A DNA stretch of 64,000 bases, taken from positions 82,793,825 through 82,857,824 of the forward strand of contig CM075764.1 of assembly GCA_037974665.1 (NCBI GenBank), in the 5' to 3' direction. The translations under genes and the position numbers were made by a program. This DNA comes from Ehretia macrophylla (Eukaryota > Streptophyta > Magnoliopsida > Boraginales > Ehretiaceae). Shown here in pieces: positions 1-12,569 of the stretch (positions are counted from its first letter, which is position 1; each line of letters opens with the position of its first letter). A model generated the notes under the pieces. It saw only the letters and a list, made by a program, of their open reading frames with translations, ran no database searches and was not told the origin of the DNA.

Positions 1-1106
1 TGGGTTTGTGGAGTTGTTTCTCTCCTCTACTAGTGTGTGTGGGTGCGGATGTATGGTATTTATGCCTTGACATGCCTTCCCCTCCTCTGTCTATCTTTCT
101 CTACAGTACATCACCATTCATAACATACATAATAAAACTCCCATCCCCAACCCGTAATAAATTTTTTTTCCATTAGCAATTACTACAAGCTTTGCCCTTT
201 ACGGGTTTTCATTCCTTTACTCGATGCCTTCACAGTTTCATTTTCTTTAGGTATTTTTCTTTGTTTTTTTTAGTACGACAGATGAATTATTTTTTCTCTA
301 TCTCTGATTTCCTTTACCTTTTGTTCTCCTCTTCTCCTCCTAATTGATATGTGTGTTTATTGATTTTTTCGCTTACTTTTTTTTAACAAAAAAGTTGTTT
401 TGTCTACGTATCAAGACTGTATAATTTTTTTTTACTACATGTATTTGAATAATGTCCTCTTTTTTATTCTAAAGTTATAATATTATGCATTTTTAATGGC
501 TACGTGTCTTACCCTGGGCTCGTATGCAAGTTTTCTATATTGTAGCAAAGAAACCTCGTGATTTAATTGTCTTCTAAATTTATAGGAGCTCAATTGTGAT
601 GACAATTATTGATGGAGTTGTTTCCTTTCTATTTATTTATTTTTTTCCAGTAACAAAACTGAAGTTGAATGTGACAATATCAGGCCGATTAAGGGCTGGA
701 AAAAAAGTAAATTACTTGCTGAATTTAAAGACGGTTAATATGCTAAAATGAAGACTCAGCAGCCTTGGGTATAGATGGTCTTTTGTTAGATCCTTGGTAT
801 TGGCTGATATAGGATGCTATGAATAACACCTGGATGCTTTGACTAAGGTTTTTTTTTTAATATTTTTCTTTTCTAAAACTTTTGGTAAGAAGTACTGCAT
901 TTGTTTTATGGGGAGCTTTTGGTAAGAAGTGGTGGTTTATGACCAATGATGTTATAGTAATTTAACTACCATTTCCTTGTGCCTGGAAAAGTATCGTCCT
1001 TTGGTAGATTTCATCTATGGTTATGAGATGCAAGCCGTTGAAAGCGTCCAATAAAGGGCCATTTACTCTAGCTATTTTAGTAATTAACGTTATTTTATAC
1101 TCTTAA
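1..1106. other. Host flank, probable DEG7 intron
   Basis: AT-rich DNA with long T runs and no open frame I can recognise. It lies directly upstream of element A. The same flank resumes at 14277, just before a DEG7-like exon, so this is probably the 5' part of that intron. I found no exon or RNA gene here. Confidence 0.4.
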
Positions 1107-1517
1107 TGTTGAATTTTGGGGTTGGGTCGCCTAATATGGATTGACCCGGCCCGATCCATGTTTGTATGGGTCATGGAAAGTTATAGAAATAATTTTCTAT
1201 TCTATTTCTAATAAGGGTAATTAGAAATAGAAAAGAACTGAACGTATCAGTTCTTGAAACATAGAAGAAAGTGAGTCTTCTTCAATGGTTCTTTCTCTCT
1301 CTCAATCTCTCTCAAATTCACCATGTTTACTGCATGTAAACACTAGCCTCTTAAGTTGTGGCTATATAGTCCAAGATCGAACATATATTTTGGACTCCGA
1401 TTCGCGACTGTTTAACGGTGGAACCAACGTGGCTAATTCCTGCAGACTATTTCGCATACTACGAGGTTAGTATTCTATTCGGTTTATGAAGATCCGTATT
1501 CTGTATTAAATTCTTCA
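1107..1517 (+). repeat. 5' LTR of element A
   Basis: Matches 13866-14276 over its full length without gaps by eye. TG...CA termini. A 61-codon open frame inside it (from 1285) is present in both LTRs but resembles nothing I know. Confidence 0.92.
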
Positions 1518-1518
1518 T

Positions 1519-1531
1519 TGGTATCAGAGCC
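1519..1531 (+). other. Primer-binding site of element A (tRNA-iMet type)
   Basis: TGGTATCAGAGCC, complementary to the 3' end of initiator methionine tRNA, one base after the LTR end. This fixes the + orientation. Confidence 0.92.
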
Positions 1532-2164
1532 ATATCGTTGGCTCTCCGTTAAAATTATGCGAATTTATGAGATTTATGCGATTTATGTGATGAATATTGT
1601 GAATAATGATTTTAATGTATAAGTGATTTTATTTATGTTAAAATCATGAGAATTTGTTTCTTTAATCTCTGGTATATAATCTATGTGATTATACTTGAGA
1701 AAATGCATAAATCAATTGTTTCGTACATTTATTTTTCATAATTTTTGTGACTATTTTGGGGCTTTTTGTATCTGTAACATGCTCCAAAAATTGTGATTTT
1801 GGTATGTATGGAACGGTCTCATCGAGAGCTTTCTGTGCATATATGGATCATTAAATTTGGCCTTAAAATGCGAAAGTTATGATTTTTTGTAAATCTGAAA
1901 AAATTAAGGCTAGTGTGTGTTCTTGGTGTAATGTGTGTGCGTTGAAAAACGTGAAACATGGCTGATATCTGAACTTGGGACTAAGTGGGCCCATCAGGGA
2001 CTGCCACGTGGCCATGATTTGGTGGTATTATTATTTTAATATTTATTTTATTAAATATCAAATTTTGAATTTTTTAAATTAATTTTTTTTAAAAAATTCA
2101 AAAATTTTAACTAATCACCATGCCACATGGCATGTAGGGCCAGCCACGTGGTACCACATGGTAA

Positions 2165-2420
2165 TAACTTTATGTTATTTACAGACTAACCTCATAACTT
2201 TGTGTTATTTATTTTTTGACCTCATAACTTTGTATTATTTATGGGTTGACCCCATATCTTTGTGTTATTTATAGTTTGATCCTATAACTTTGTGTTATTT
2301 ACAGTTTGACCACATAACTTTACGTTATTTACAATTTGACCCCATAACTTTGCATTATTTATGATTTGACCTCAAAACTTTATATTATTTATAGTTTGAC
2401 CCCATAACTATTTGTGATAA
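2165..2420 (+). repeat. 30-bp tandem repeat in the leader of element A
   Basis: About 8.5 diverged head-to-tail copies of a 30-bp unit. Each unit begins TAACTTTGTGTTATTTA and ends TTGACCCCA. Units start at 2165, 2195, 2225 and so on to 2405. It lies between the primer-binding site and gag. Stops occur within the units, so it is not coding. Confidence 0.88.
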
Positions 2421-3819
2421 TATTATTTTTGACCCCATGTTCTCAATTAGGGCTATTATCTTTTTGATAATTGTGTTTTTGGCCCGTATTTCTCGCATAG
2501 CAAGTATATAATTTAAATTAATTTCAATTTAGACATGAAATCATGAGTGATTTCATTTAATTGTCCAAATTTCTTTGTGATTCAATTGTAATTATTACAA
2601 TATAGGCAATAAATTTTTGTAATTTCATATAAATGCCTAAAATTTGTGTAATTTCCTTGCAATATTTACGATTAGGGGCATGAAATTTTTGTAATTTCAT
2701 TTAAATTCTAAAATTTGTGTAATTACGTTGGAATCTTTGCAACAAGTGACATGAAAATTTTGTAATTTCATTTCATAGTATGAAATTTATGTCATTTCAT
2801 CATACAACTTGTTGTGTACAATATTAATAGATGCTATGTGCACTATTAATTTTTGAAATTAATTGATTGGACCATTATGTATTGAAGTTGTTTATTTTCC
2901 TGTGGACTTTAGTGGTCATTCGAGGATTGTATGAGTTAAACAAACCGCGAGAAATACTCTCAACACTATTGACCATATGAACACACATTGTTGTAGGCCC
3001 AAAATGATTATCCCTTAAATCTTCTTATTTTTTATAATTATGTGATGGGATAATTTGATGAGCATGTGATAGTTATATGTGGTTTCATGCATAATGTCAG
3101 ACCGCACCCTTATTTCTCTTAACACGTAGAACCAAAATGTGTCTTTTGGATCTCAATAAGTTTGAGATAGCTTCTATGTGCCTAATAGTCATGGTCTACA
3201 TGTGTAAAGAGAATTGAATATGTTAATTCTTGTGGATCGGACCGAGTTATGAACGGATGGAGAACATTGAGGAATGCTTAATTATGTCTAACATTATTAG
3301 TTATTTATATGTTGAATACTTTTTCATGTTCATCTCATGATAGTGTTTGTATTTATCATCATTCTCTTATTATAATCTTGTACTGCATATGTTATTATAT
3401 TAATAATTAATTTATTAATCCTTTATCTGAGTGGGAGTTCTAAGATTGGGATTGGTGTGATTCTAATCTAGAACTATTAGTTCCCACACATGTGAATTTA
3501 TGTAATTCATATACGGAACTAATGTTTCTACTCGAATAGGATTAAATTGTGATAATTGTGACATTTGAATATAGCATTTGGCAGGTTGTACTACAATATA
3601 TTGGTACTATATCTTATGTCACTTTATTACATTTAAATATTTGTTCAAGTAGAATTAAACATTTAAATGTGCTAGTATCAAACATCCAAAATATGTCTAT
3701 GTTGTGGTTATTACTAATAATAGCCAAACTATCATCATTGCCCTCAACCAAAGGAAAAAAGAACGGTGATGATTGCCAAACATGGCATCATATAGTTCAG
3801 AATATCCTTGAGGAGCAAA

Positions 3820-4560
3820 TAGATGCTTGAAAAACTGAGTTATGTTGTGGTGAACCATTATGGTGGAAACACCACTCCGCATAAGAGATAGAAACCTATC
3901 GGGTTGGAAAAATGCTCATGCTTGCATCACATTGCTGAGCATTATGCATATTGCTTCATTACTTATTACGAAGTAAGACCTACTAATGTGGGAATTTTGA
4001 AAGCTTGAAAGAGAAGTTCAGTGAAATTTATATTTCTAAGCTAAGTCAGCTTATAATCAAGTTCGACAGATGCTAGAAGCGTCCCAATGCTACTGAGAGG
4101 TAGCATTCTTGAGATATCGAACATAATTAGAGAACTGAAGGCAATTGGCCACATTCTCACTGATGAACAACTAGTGCAAGTTGTCATCGTATCATTTCCA
4201 TCTAGCTGAGTGCACATAATTGTCAACATGAAGTACAATAGGAATGTTAAGACGTTCCAAACAATGAGCGTACCATGGAGTTTGTATATAACACCTCTTA
4301 CGTAACTAGACCACTGGTCAAGCTTATGTAGTTGAGTCCAATAAGCAAGGGTCATGTGAATCCAAGAATAAAATGACAGTGACTCCGATGATGAAAGAAA
4401 GGATTAGCTGGCCGAAAAGATCAAGAAGGTAAAACGAATGTGTGACAAATACAAACTATGTGCTATAATTGTCATAAGGACGGTCACTAAGCTCAGGATT
4501 GCCCTGGGCCGAATGCTAAGCGTCTAACCTCATAACTAGAAATAAAGGAGCATTTGTGTA
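3820..4560 (+). pseudogene. Copia gag remnant (UBN2-like, zinc knuckle)
   Basis: A decayed gag of element A. Around 4100-4260, in shifting frames, the translation has the copia gag pattern of a helix ending RELKAIGHILTDEQLVQ. At 4461-4502 there is a CCHC zinc knuckle, CYNCHKDGH then C, interrupted by TAA at 4488-4490 after the His. The gag protein would form the virus-like particle and bind RNA. Several stops and frame changes mean no product is expected. The solo LTR at 4592 lies just downstream. The call rests on motif order; the N-terminal part is very degenerate. Confidence 0.7.
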
Positions 4561-4591
4561 ATATCGTTAGATTTTAGCCGAATCACGGTGG

Positions 4592-5843
4592 TGTTGGGGA
4601 TATGCCCTAATGCTAAAGTTTGAGATGACCTTATTAGGGTTTAATAAGATTATGCTTTTGTGTTTTATACACAATGTTATTTTTAGGATGTTCATATTCT
4701 CCGCTTCGATATGAATATGTCCCTAATGCCTATTCGAGAAGAGAAATATTCTAAAAGGGTTTAAGATATTTTGCATTTTTTCTTCGATATGATAAGCATT
4801 AAGAAATGATTCATAACCCTTCAGATTATTCAACCGGGACTAGAATAATCGAGTACGGGTTATCATATGTTATTACCTTTGATTAACATAGTGATGTTAA
4901 TGATAAAGGATGCCGTGCGAAATGCCAGAACAGTATGGTGATGTGGACTAATAAACATATGAGTGATCGTCTGTGTACGGATCATTGAATGTGATAATGA
5001 ATAGTAAATTACATGATTTCAGGTTAATAGTTTACTATTTAGTTGAGAATTGTGCAAATTAATTCTTAGACTTGAGATATTACAGCTGCCGGTTATATTA
5101 GGGGCTAAATACTACGTCTGGACAATGCCCGTCTTTAATGTGGGTTACGACTTTTCGCGTTTTAGTCTTGTGGTATGAACTGACAGGTAATTGTCAAGAT
5201 AGGATCTTTTAACCTCCGACGAGAGGCGATGTCCTATGATATCTGAGATCGGTTGGTAAACGAGCAAGTCCTTGGCCAAGGCGAGTATGAAGTGATATAA
5301 ATGAGTTTTTCCATGGTGGTCATCTCTCGTTTCACCGATTTAGATTTATACATAGTATCGGATGTGGGCTTAACCATTTCATGGTCCTTTCCCGATCAGG
5401 GCACTTATAATAGAAGGATCGGACTGCACGCTAATTCTTGACAGTTAAATGGATTCATGAAAGACGTCGTCTTCATTATCATATACATTCTCATGATACG
5501 TTCGTTGCTAGTGCATCACTCATGAGCATGAAGGTATTTCGGTAAATGACGGAGACATTTTCAAAATAGATAAGGGGGTTTATCAAGTCCCTCATCGGTA
5601 TGCGATTATGAATCTAGAAGGTCACACACTAATAAGTATCATGAATAAGTTCACCGGAAGCTTTTATTTTATGGTTGGTGGCTTTAAGGTGTTAAGAGTC
5701 ATCAATGTTGGTATTTGGGCCAAAAGTGTAATTTAGGAAAGTTTTGGGGTCAAATTATAATTACTAAAACTTTTGGGGCCAAACTGTAATTATTGAAAAG
5801 TTGTTTCAATATGTTTATTCTAATAGAGATTAGAATTGACAAA

Positions 5844-5897
<54 letters not shown>

Positions 5898-7060
5898 GTG
5901 TTTATATATATGTATATGTGTAATGATAATGTAGTTTATGAAATGCCACGTCATCATCTTAGTTGTCAAAAGGTGAAATTGCAATTTAATGACTAGATAA
6001 TTACTTGTGCCATTTGCATGTAGAGGTTGATGACTAGGATAGTCCATGTTATCAATCCTAGTCATTTGAATTTAAAATGAATGGATAGGATTCATTTTTG
6101 AATAAAGACAAAAGGATCTTGACCATTGCTTTTGTTGATAAAGCCTTTTTGACAAGTGTCAGGAGAGAGAATAAAGTTACCTTTAGATTGTAATGATTAC
6201 AATCCTAAGGCTTGCATGACTTTTACTTTAGAAGGAAGCAATTGTGATTGGCTAACTAATAAAGTAACATTATATATATAATTATATGAGTATGTTTTAT
6301 ATATATATAATAAAAGATGACAATCTTCTCTCACCACCCCTTTACAATTTCGGCCAAGGGGTAGAGGAGAGAGAAGATGATCATCTTTCATCATCTAAAG
6401 CTAATGATTGAAATCAAATGGCTTGCATGACTTGTCATGAAAAGGTGACAATAGTGATTGGTCACTTAATTTATTATTAGCTTATATTAGATGACAACAC
6501 TCTCTCTCATCATGTGACAACTACACATACATGCACATACAATTCGGCCAAGGCATACAAGGAGAGGAGAGAGAACTTCATCTTCTTCATCTTTGAGCTT
6601 GAACTTTCGGCCATAGCTAGAAGTTCATGAAGCTTTTTCCTTTTTGATCAAAACCACATATTCATAGTTTCGTACATTGAAGATATACTAACATATTCTA
6701 TCTTCAAGGTGGGGTAGGGCTTTGGATGCTTGGTGGACTAACTAGAGCCTTCAAGTTAGAAGGATTCAAAGGCTTGTCTACTATCTACATCTTCTCCAAA
6801 GTGATCTACTAGTGAGGTATACCTATGAACCTCCTTTTGTTTATGCATATATATATAGTTGATATATACATGTGTTGATAATCAATGGGTATAATGAGAT
6901 GTTAGAATATTGATCCTTGTTACGAAACTAGCAAAATTTTTATAGATAGCCTATGTAGTTTTCGGCTATGTCAAGGTGTCCATGCATGACATTCTAGATC
7001 TTGAATCCAACTTATGATTATGTAATGACATGATATCTTATGTTGGCTAGCACCCCTTCA
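4592..7060 (+). mobile_element. Solo LTR of the copia B family
   Basis: A single 2469-bp LTR starting TGTTGGGGATATGCCC and ending GGCTAGCACCCCTTCA. It is flanked by a perfect 5-bp duplication GGTGG (4587-4591 and 7061-7065). Its sequence matches the LTRs of element B (15774-26298 and 30826-33314) in inverted orientation, including the AT microsatellite and the GGGGTCAAATTATAATTAC region near 5750. No primer site or interior follows, so it arose by recombination between two LTRs. It lies inside element A. Confidence 0.9.
5847..5894. repeat. (AT)n microsatellite in copia LTR
   Basis: Uninterrupted TA dinucleotides. The homologous position in the other two copies of this LTR also carries a TA tract (16943-17000, 32010-32059), of different length. 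Confidence 0.9.
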
Positions 7061-8003
7061 GGTGGATGTTTGTAAGAAATAATTCGAGAGTTTGAAAACA
7101 AGGGCATCGACACTTGTTAGCTATCACTATGTGATGGTCAAATTCTAATTTTTTCATGCATCCTATACGCTCTGGTTCTAGAAATACTTGATCTATAGAT
7201 AAAATCATTTTACGATTAGGTTCTCAACTTCGTATATTTAAAACTCAGTCAGATTGTTAGGAACAACTCATTATAGATCTGGCTATATTGTGGTTGGTTT
7301 TTCTTGTTCTATGAGTTGAACATCAAAACCATTGCTATATAAATATGTGTTAGCAATGCTACATCGTTAAGATCTATAGCATAAAAGCTAGGCATATAGG
7401 GCAAGAAAGAATGAAAAGACTAGCATTCAGAGGTCTTTTGAGACTACGGTTAGCACAATTCTATCTGCCTCTGTGTGAAAGTTGCCTAACCAATAACTCC
7501 ACAATAAAATGTTTGACAAAGGCTTGTGAGCTAGTTTTTCATTGCCTTGTATTCATCCCGAAATCTATAATCCAAAGAATGTTAGGGCATGGCAAGAGGC
7601 CTGATGTTTCATTACATACAATTTCATAAGTTGTGGGCTTGTCTTTTTATTTTCTCACAAGTCCAAAGCTTTCAATTACTTTGGATGTAATTTTAAACTT
7701 GTTGAGAATCGGTCAGATAGAAAATGAAATCTTTGATAATCGACTGTGGTCAGGTATATCTATTTGATTTGTTCAAAAGGCTTGTAATGAAAGACGTATA
7801 ACACGTGAGTTATTATTCCTGGAACTTCGCAATTATGAGATGTTGTAGAAGGAAGGAATAAAACCTTATCGGATGTGGTTAAGTATATGATGACTCCTAT
7901 AAATTTCTCAATTTTGTGTTGGGAATTTGTTACTGTCATATATTTTTTCTACTTAACCGAGAGCCCTAGAAATCAGTCACTTCAACTCCCTATGAGTCAT
8001 GGA

Positions 8004-8945
8004 CAAGTAGTGAACTAGTCCGCGATGACTTATGACCCTGTGAGTTGACTACTTTCGTTCATAATATTTTTCATGAGCTTGAGAAATTTTAACTGCAAGG
8101 AAATATATGTATTTTCATTTGGTACTTTGAACACTCCAAAGGGAATGTTCATTGATGAACAAAGAGTGGGAGTGTCTAAATTCAACATTCTTAGATATAG
8201 AATTTTATAGTAGGATATTCACTTATCTGAATTGAATGCTCCTGATGGTCCTATCTCTCACGATTTTTCAGTTGAAATAAGGACTTGATTTCGTTCACTG
8301 ATCCAAGTAGGAGATAAACACCAGTTTGGTTTTGGTCAACTTGAATCCGTTTTGCGATCAAAGTGAATTCGCTTCATTAACCAGTTTGTGGATCATGTTC
8401 ACTTGTAATAGTAATATCGGTATAGTCAACTCGAATCTATTTCGTGATCAATGTGAGTTATCTGAATAACCGCAAGTAGTGAACTAGTTCGCGATGACTT
8501 ATGACCCTATGAGTTGATTACTTTCGTTCATAATATTTTTCATGAGCTTGAGAAATTTTAACCGCAAGGAAATATATGTATTTTCATTTGGTACTTTAAA
8601 TGCTCCAAAGGGAATGTTCATTGATGAACAAAGAGTAGAGTGTGTTTGAATTCAACATTCTTAGATATAGAATTTTATAGTAGGAGATTCAGTTATCTGA
8701 ATTGAATGCTCCTAATGGTCCTATCTCTCATGATTTTTCAGTTGAAATGAGGACTTGCTTTCGTTCACTGATCCAAGTGGGAGATAAATACCGATTTGGT
8801 TTTGGTCAACTTGAATCCGTTTTGCGATCAAAGTGAATTCGCTTCATTAACCGGTTTGTGGATTATGTTCACTTGTAATAGTAATATCGGTATGGTCAAC
8901 TCAAATCTATTTCGTGATCAATGTGAGTTCGTTTCGCTACCGGTG
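8004..8945 (+). repeat. 469-bp tandem duplication inside element A
   Basis: CAAGTAGTGAACTAGT begins at 8004 and, with one or two changes, again at 8473. The two copies stay alignable to about 8453 and 8928. The segment lies between the gag and RT remnants, where protease and integrase would be expected, but I recognise neither. Confidence 0.88.
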
Positions 8946-9099
8946 ATTATGAAAATAAGTTTTTCATATAATTACTAGTTAGGATGATGATGAACCTTAG
9001 ATAGTGGCTGAAGTTCTCTCATCTTTTTGCAAGGAAAAGTCGGATAAAAGCAATGCAAGAGCAATTGAATCCAATATGAGATATTAAGCTTGCTAGTGG

Positions 9100-10260
9100 C
9101 TAAAAAGTTGTACCCAAATTGAGGGTATAACTTGCACGCAAACCTTCTTTCGTTGTTAGGTTTGCCTCAATTTACCTATTTCTGATCATGTCACCCAATT
9201 GAACCTCAAATTACATCAGGTGGATGTAAAGGTGATTTACATCAAGTGGATGTAACGGTGATGTTTCTTAGTGGAAAAATGCAAGAAGAATTCATTTTGT
9301 ATGATCTTCAAATGGTTCAATGAGGCATTTGTGTATATGTCAATTAATTTGAGAATAGATATGTGATTCTATCTCTCTAGATGGATGACATATTGTTGAT
9401 CAGAAATGTCAAGGAGTATATAATCACTATTAGGAAGTGGTTGGTTGTCCTCAACTTTGTGAGATAAAGGACATTGGTGGAGTAGCTTGTGTGTTAAGAG
9501 TCAAGATCCAGAGGGGTCAATCTAAGATTCTTGTTTTGTTACAAGAGTCATATGTCAAGAAAGTTCTTGAATGACTCCACGTGTAACTCTACAAACCTAT
9601 AGATGCTCATGTAGCCAAGGCTGAAAGCCTAAGCCAAGGGACATATCCCCAAATACCATAATAGATTGATGAGATAAAAATGTTCCTTATTGAAGCACCA
9701 TGAGAAGCCCAGTATATACTGTGGTATGTACGTGGCTAGATATTCGTTGTTGTCATGGGATTGGTATGTCATTGTCAATCAAAATTTTAGACTAGCTCAT
9801 TCGAGAGTTGTCTGAAGGATCTTGAGGTATTTGAAAGGCAATTTAGTTTTTGGTCTATGCCATTAATGTGTTGATCTTTATTAGAAGAGATCTACAAATG
9901 CTAACTTGGGTGGTGACCCAGATGAGCATAAAAGTTACCTCTTGGCATGCTTACTTGTTAATCGATGGTACTACTTCGTGGAATAGCAAGAAACAAATAT
10001 GCATAGTATTGTCAACTGTGAAAATTGAGCTGTGTGACATGCTCAACAACTATACAAAAGGCAGTATGGCTTGAGAGATTATCATGGACTTGAGATATGG
10101 CTCGAGAGATTATCATGAACTTGAGATGAATCAATTGCTAGACGAACAATGACAATCTATTGTGTCCACTAATTAGCTATCGCCTATGTTAAGGATCCTA
10201 AATTTCATGGCGAAACCTAGTACATAGACATTATGGCTTTGTGTCATAAAAAGAAGTGAC
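9100..10260 (+). pseudogene. Copia RT and RNase H remnant of element A
   Basis: The 3' part of a copia pol in several frames. At 9243-9300 a VDV, FL, G, QEE series matches the first RT catalytic block. At 9381 MDDILLI matches the RT YVDD box with Tyr and Val lost. At 9925-10060 GDPDEHKS (one frame) and SWNSKKQICIVLST (next frame) match the copia RNase H signature. Frameshifts and stops separate them. The end of pol is cut by the solo LTR at 10267 and seems to resume at 12570. No product is expected. A 27-bp local duplication lies at 9213-9265. Confidence 0.8.
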
Positions 10261-10266
10261 TGTGGA

Positions 10267-12564
10267 TGTAATACCCGAGCCCGGAACATGGAATTTTTTT
10301 ACTTTTTTTCTGAAAATTATATTTTTCCTATATTCCATTATATTTATAAGTCATTCCTTCTTCATCGTAAAGTGCATTGCATTTCGAGAATGATAGTTAG
10401 AAAATGATTTCTAGTCCTCAGCAAATAGTGAAAACTAGTATTTAATGTTTTAATTTTAGTATTTTAGTTGTTGTTGACTAGAATTATAATTGTGAAAATT
10501 GTTTTAAGCTTAAAATGCATAAAATAAACTACTTTGACCAAGTTTATGTTAGCTTTGACCAAGGACCTTGACTTTTTGACTTGTTGTCACCTTATAAGCA
10601 TAAAATAACATAAAATAAAACAAAGCAAAGCTGAAAAAAAGAAGGGGAAAACTGAAACTACAAGGGAGAAAAGGAAAAAAAGAATTTTCAAGCCAAATCT
10701 TCGAATCTTTGCGTGGGGTTGCACGGGATCGTTTTCGAGGCTTCTAACATTGTCTTCCTAGTGTCTAGTAGCATCTAAGGTGAGGGATGTATTGTTATTT
10801 GCGAATTTGAAATAGTTGTATCTAAACTTTAATTTTGAGATTTATGCGTAGATTGTTAATTTAACTATTTTGTTGTTTGAAGAACGTTCCTTGATGATTG
10901 TAGAACATGTATTTGTAGGTTTTTAGCATTGTTTACGGTTGAATATAGCTATTGCAATTTAAATTGACAATGGAATAGTAAATTATGAATAGTAAACTCC
11001 CGTTTCGTAAAAGTTGCTCCGTATTGCGTTCTGTTGATGTGAAAAGATGCTAGATATGTTAGAATGCTTAAATGTATGATTTATTTGGATTGTGTAATGG
11101 AACAATGGAGAAAAATGCCTTGGTACATGTTGGGGTCGTTTTGGTCGAGTTTGATATTTCTTCGTTTTGCGTGATGGCGTTGTCTCGGGAGGCCATGGAA
11201 GCACTTTTGGTGTGGTTATGGCATTGGTTGGGTGTTTGGTTAGGGTAGCGATAGTTCAAACAAGCAAATGGGGAAATCGGGGCTTTGTAAGAATTCTAGG
11301 GTAAAGTAGGGTTTTATGGCTTTTAGACGTACTTTATAGTGTCCTAGGATGAGTGGTGAAGTTGGTTTCCAAAACTCGTGACTCGTTTGGAAGTAGTAGC
11401 ATTTTAAAAGTTAGGGCCATTGTATGTTTTGTTGGTTTTATAATGCTTTGGCTTTTAGAATGCTTATTACTGCTTATTATGCTTGTTATAGTTGATTGTG
11501 GTTGAAATGTATATCAATTGTTGCTATTGCGTGCGAGAGTAAGCTACTTTGTTATTCTCCCACGTGTGGCTCTATCCTTCGATTGTTACATTGTATATTA
11601 TATTGCATTCATAGAGTCAGGGGCGGGTGTAATGGGCCTCTCTGGGTAGCCTCGGGTTGCCTGGGTTGGTTGCTCTAGCTCCGTGTCCTATTCCCTTTCT
11701 TGCTTGGGTTGCCTCCTAGGGAGATTTGGGTCGTAGTATTGATTGGGTACTTCCGGGGTATTCCAAACTGAAGTTATAAGGTAGTTGGGCCGGCGCGTCG
11801 TCATCGAAATCGTGATTGAAGTTGCTCGTGGAAAGATTCACTTTAATTGTGTGGTTATAAATTGAATGCTTTTGATGCTTGTCTTGACTTGATTAATTGG
11901 CTTAGTCTTATTGATCTTGAATGCTTGGGTTGATTGTCCTACTTGGTTATTTGCATTGTACTATTCTCTCACCTCCGACCTGTGAGACCGAAACCCCTCA
12001 CTGAGCAATAGTTTTTGCTCATCCTTTTCTATACCATATTTTATAGGAATAGTTAAGGCTGTTCCTATTGAGGTGCTCGAGGAAGAGGAGGAGCAGGTAG
12101 AAGTGTTTCATTGATTTCACATTCTTTGCTTAGCTGGTGGTTCGTTGCTAGACTTTTGTGGAGGGCCATGCTTGTATATGTTGCTTGGTTGTCGCTTATT
12201 TTGAGACTTTCTAGTCTTGTATGTAGTTCTATTTTGAGGCCTCTATGGTCTTGTAATGTATAAGTTGAAAGATTGTAAAATTGTAAGTTGTACTCGAATA
12301 ACTAGTAAAGAACTGCATGCTAATAGTTTAACTGCTTAGTGGCATAAGTACCTGTGTAGTTTGCATGACATTTTGGGCTTTATCAAGTTGGATAATGAAA
12401 GAATGTATGTTTTGAAGGAAGATGTCTTGTTTCAAATGAATATTGTGGTTCCCGCGTATATTCTATTGTATGTAAGGTTTCGGATTGTCCACGGTACAGA
12501 GGAGACTTTATTCATGTATCGGGTCCGGACTTGGCCTTTTGCGGGGTCAGGTTGGGGCGTGACA
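10267..12564 (+). mobile_element. Solo LTR of a Ty3/gypsy-type element
   Basis: A single 2298-bp LTR starting TGTAATACCCGAGCC and ending GGGGCGTGACA. The perfect target duplication is GTGGA (10262-10266 and 12565-12569). It has a TATA-like CTTATAAGCA at 10591 with four TTGAC cores just upstream (10534-10580), a donor-like AAG|GTGAGGG at 10779/10780, a hairpin GAGCAA/TTGCTC at 12003-12020, and an acceptor-like TATAG|G at 12046. It is inserted in the pol end of element A. Confidence 0.9.
10780..12046 (+). other. Putative LTR intron (solo LTR 10267)
   Basis: Donor-like AAG|GTGAGGG to acceptor-like TTTTATAG|GAA, 1267 bp. The hairpin and a CTCAT branch-like sequence end 26 nt before the acceptor. 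Pattern evidence only. Confidence 0.45.
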
Positions 12565-12569
12565 GTGGA

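Noticed and set aside
1285..1470. 61-codon open frame in both LTRs of element A (also 14044-14229)
   Set aside because: Both are copies of the same LTR, so shared openness is not independent evidence. No similarity recognised and no codon-level sign of selection.
3549..4355. Open frames on both strands around the gag remnant
   Set aside because: Only the + strand shows gag motifs. The minus-strand frame 4355-4041 is a shadow of it.
5793..6065. Poly-Ile/Tyr frames over the TA repeat, both strands
   Set aside because: Product of the dinucleotide repeat, not a gene.
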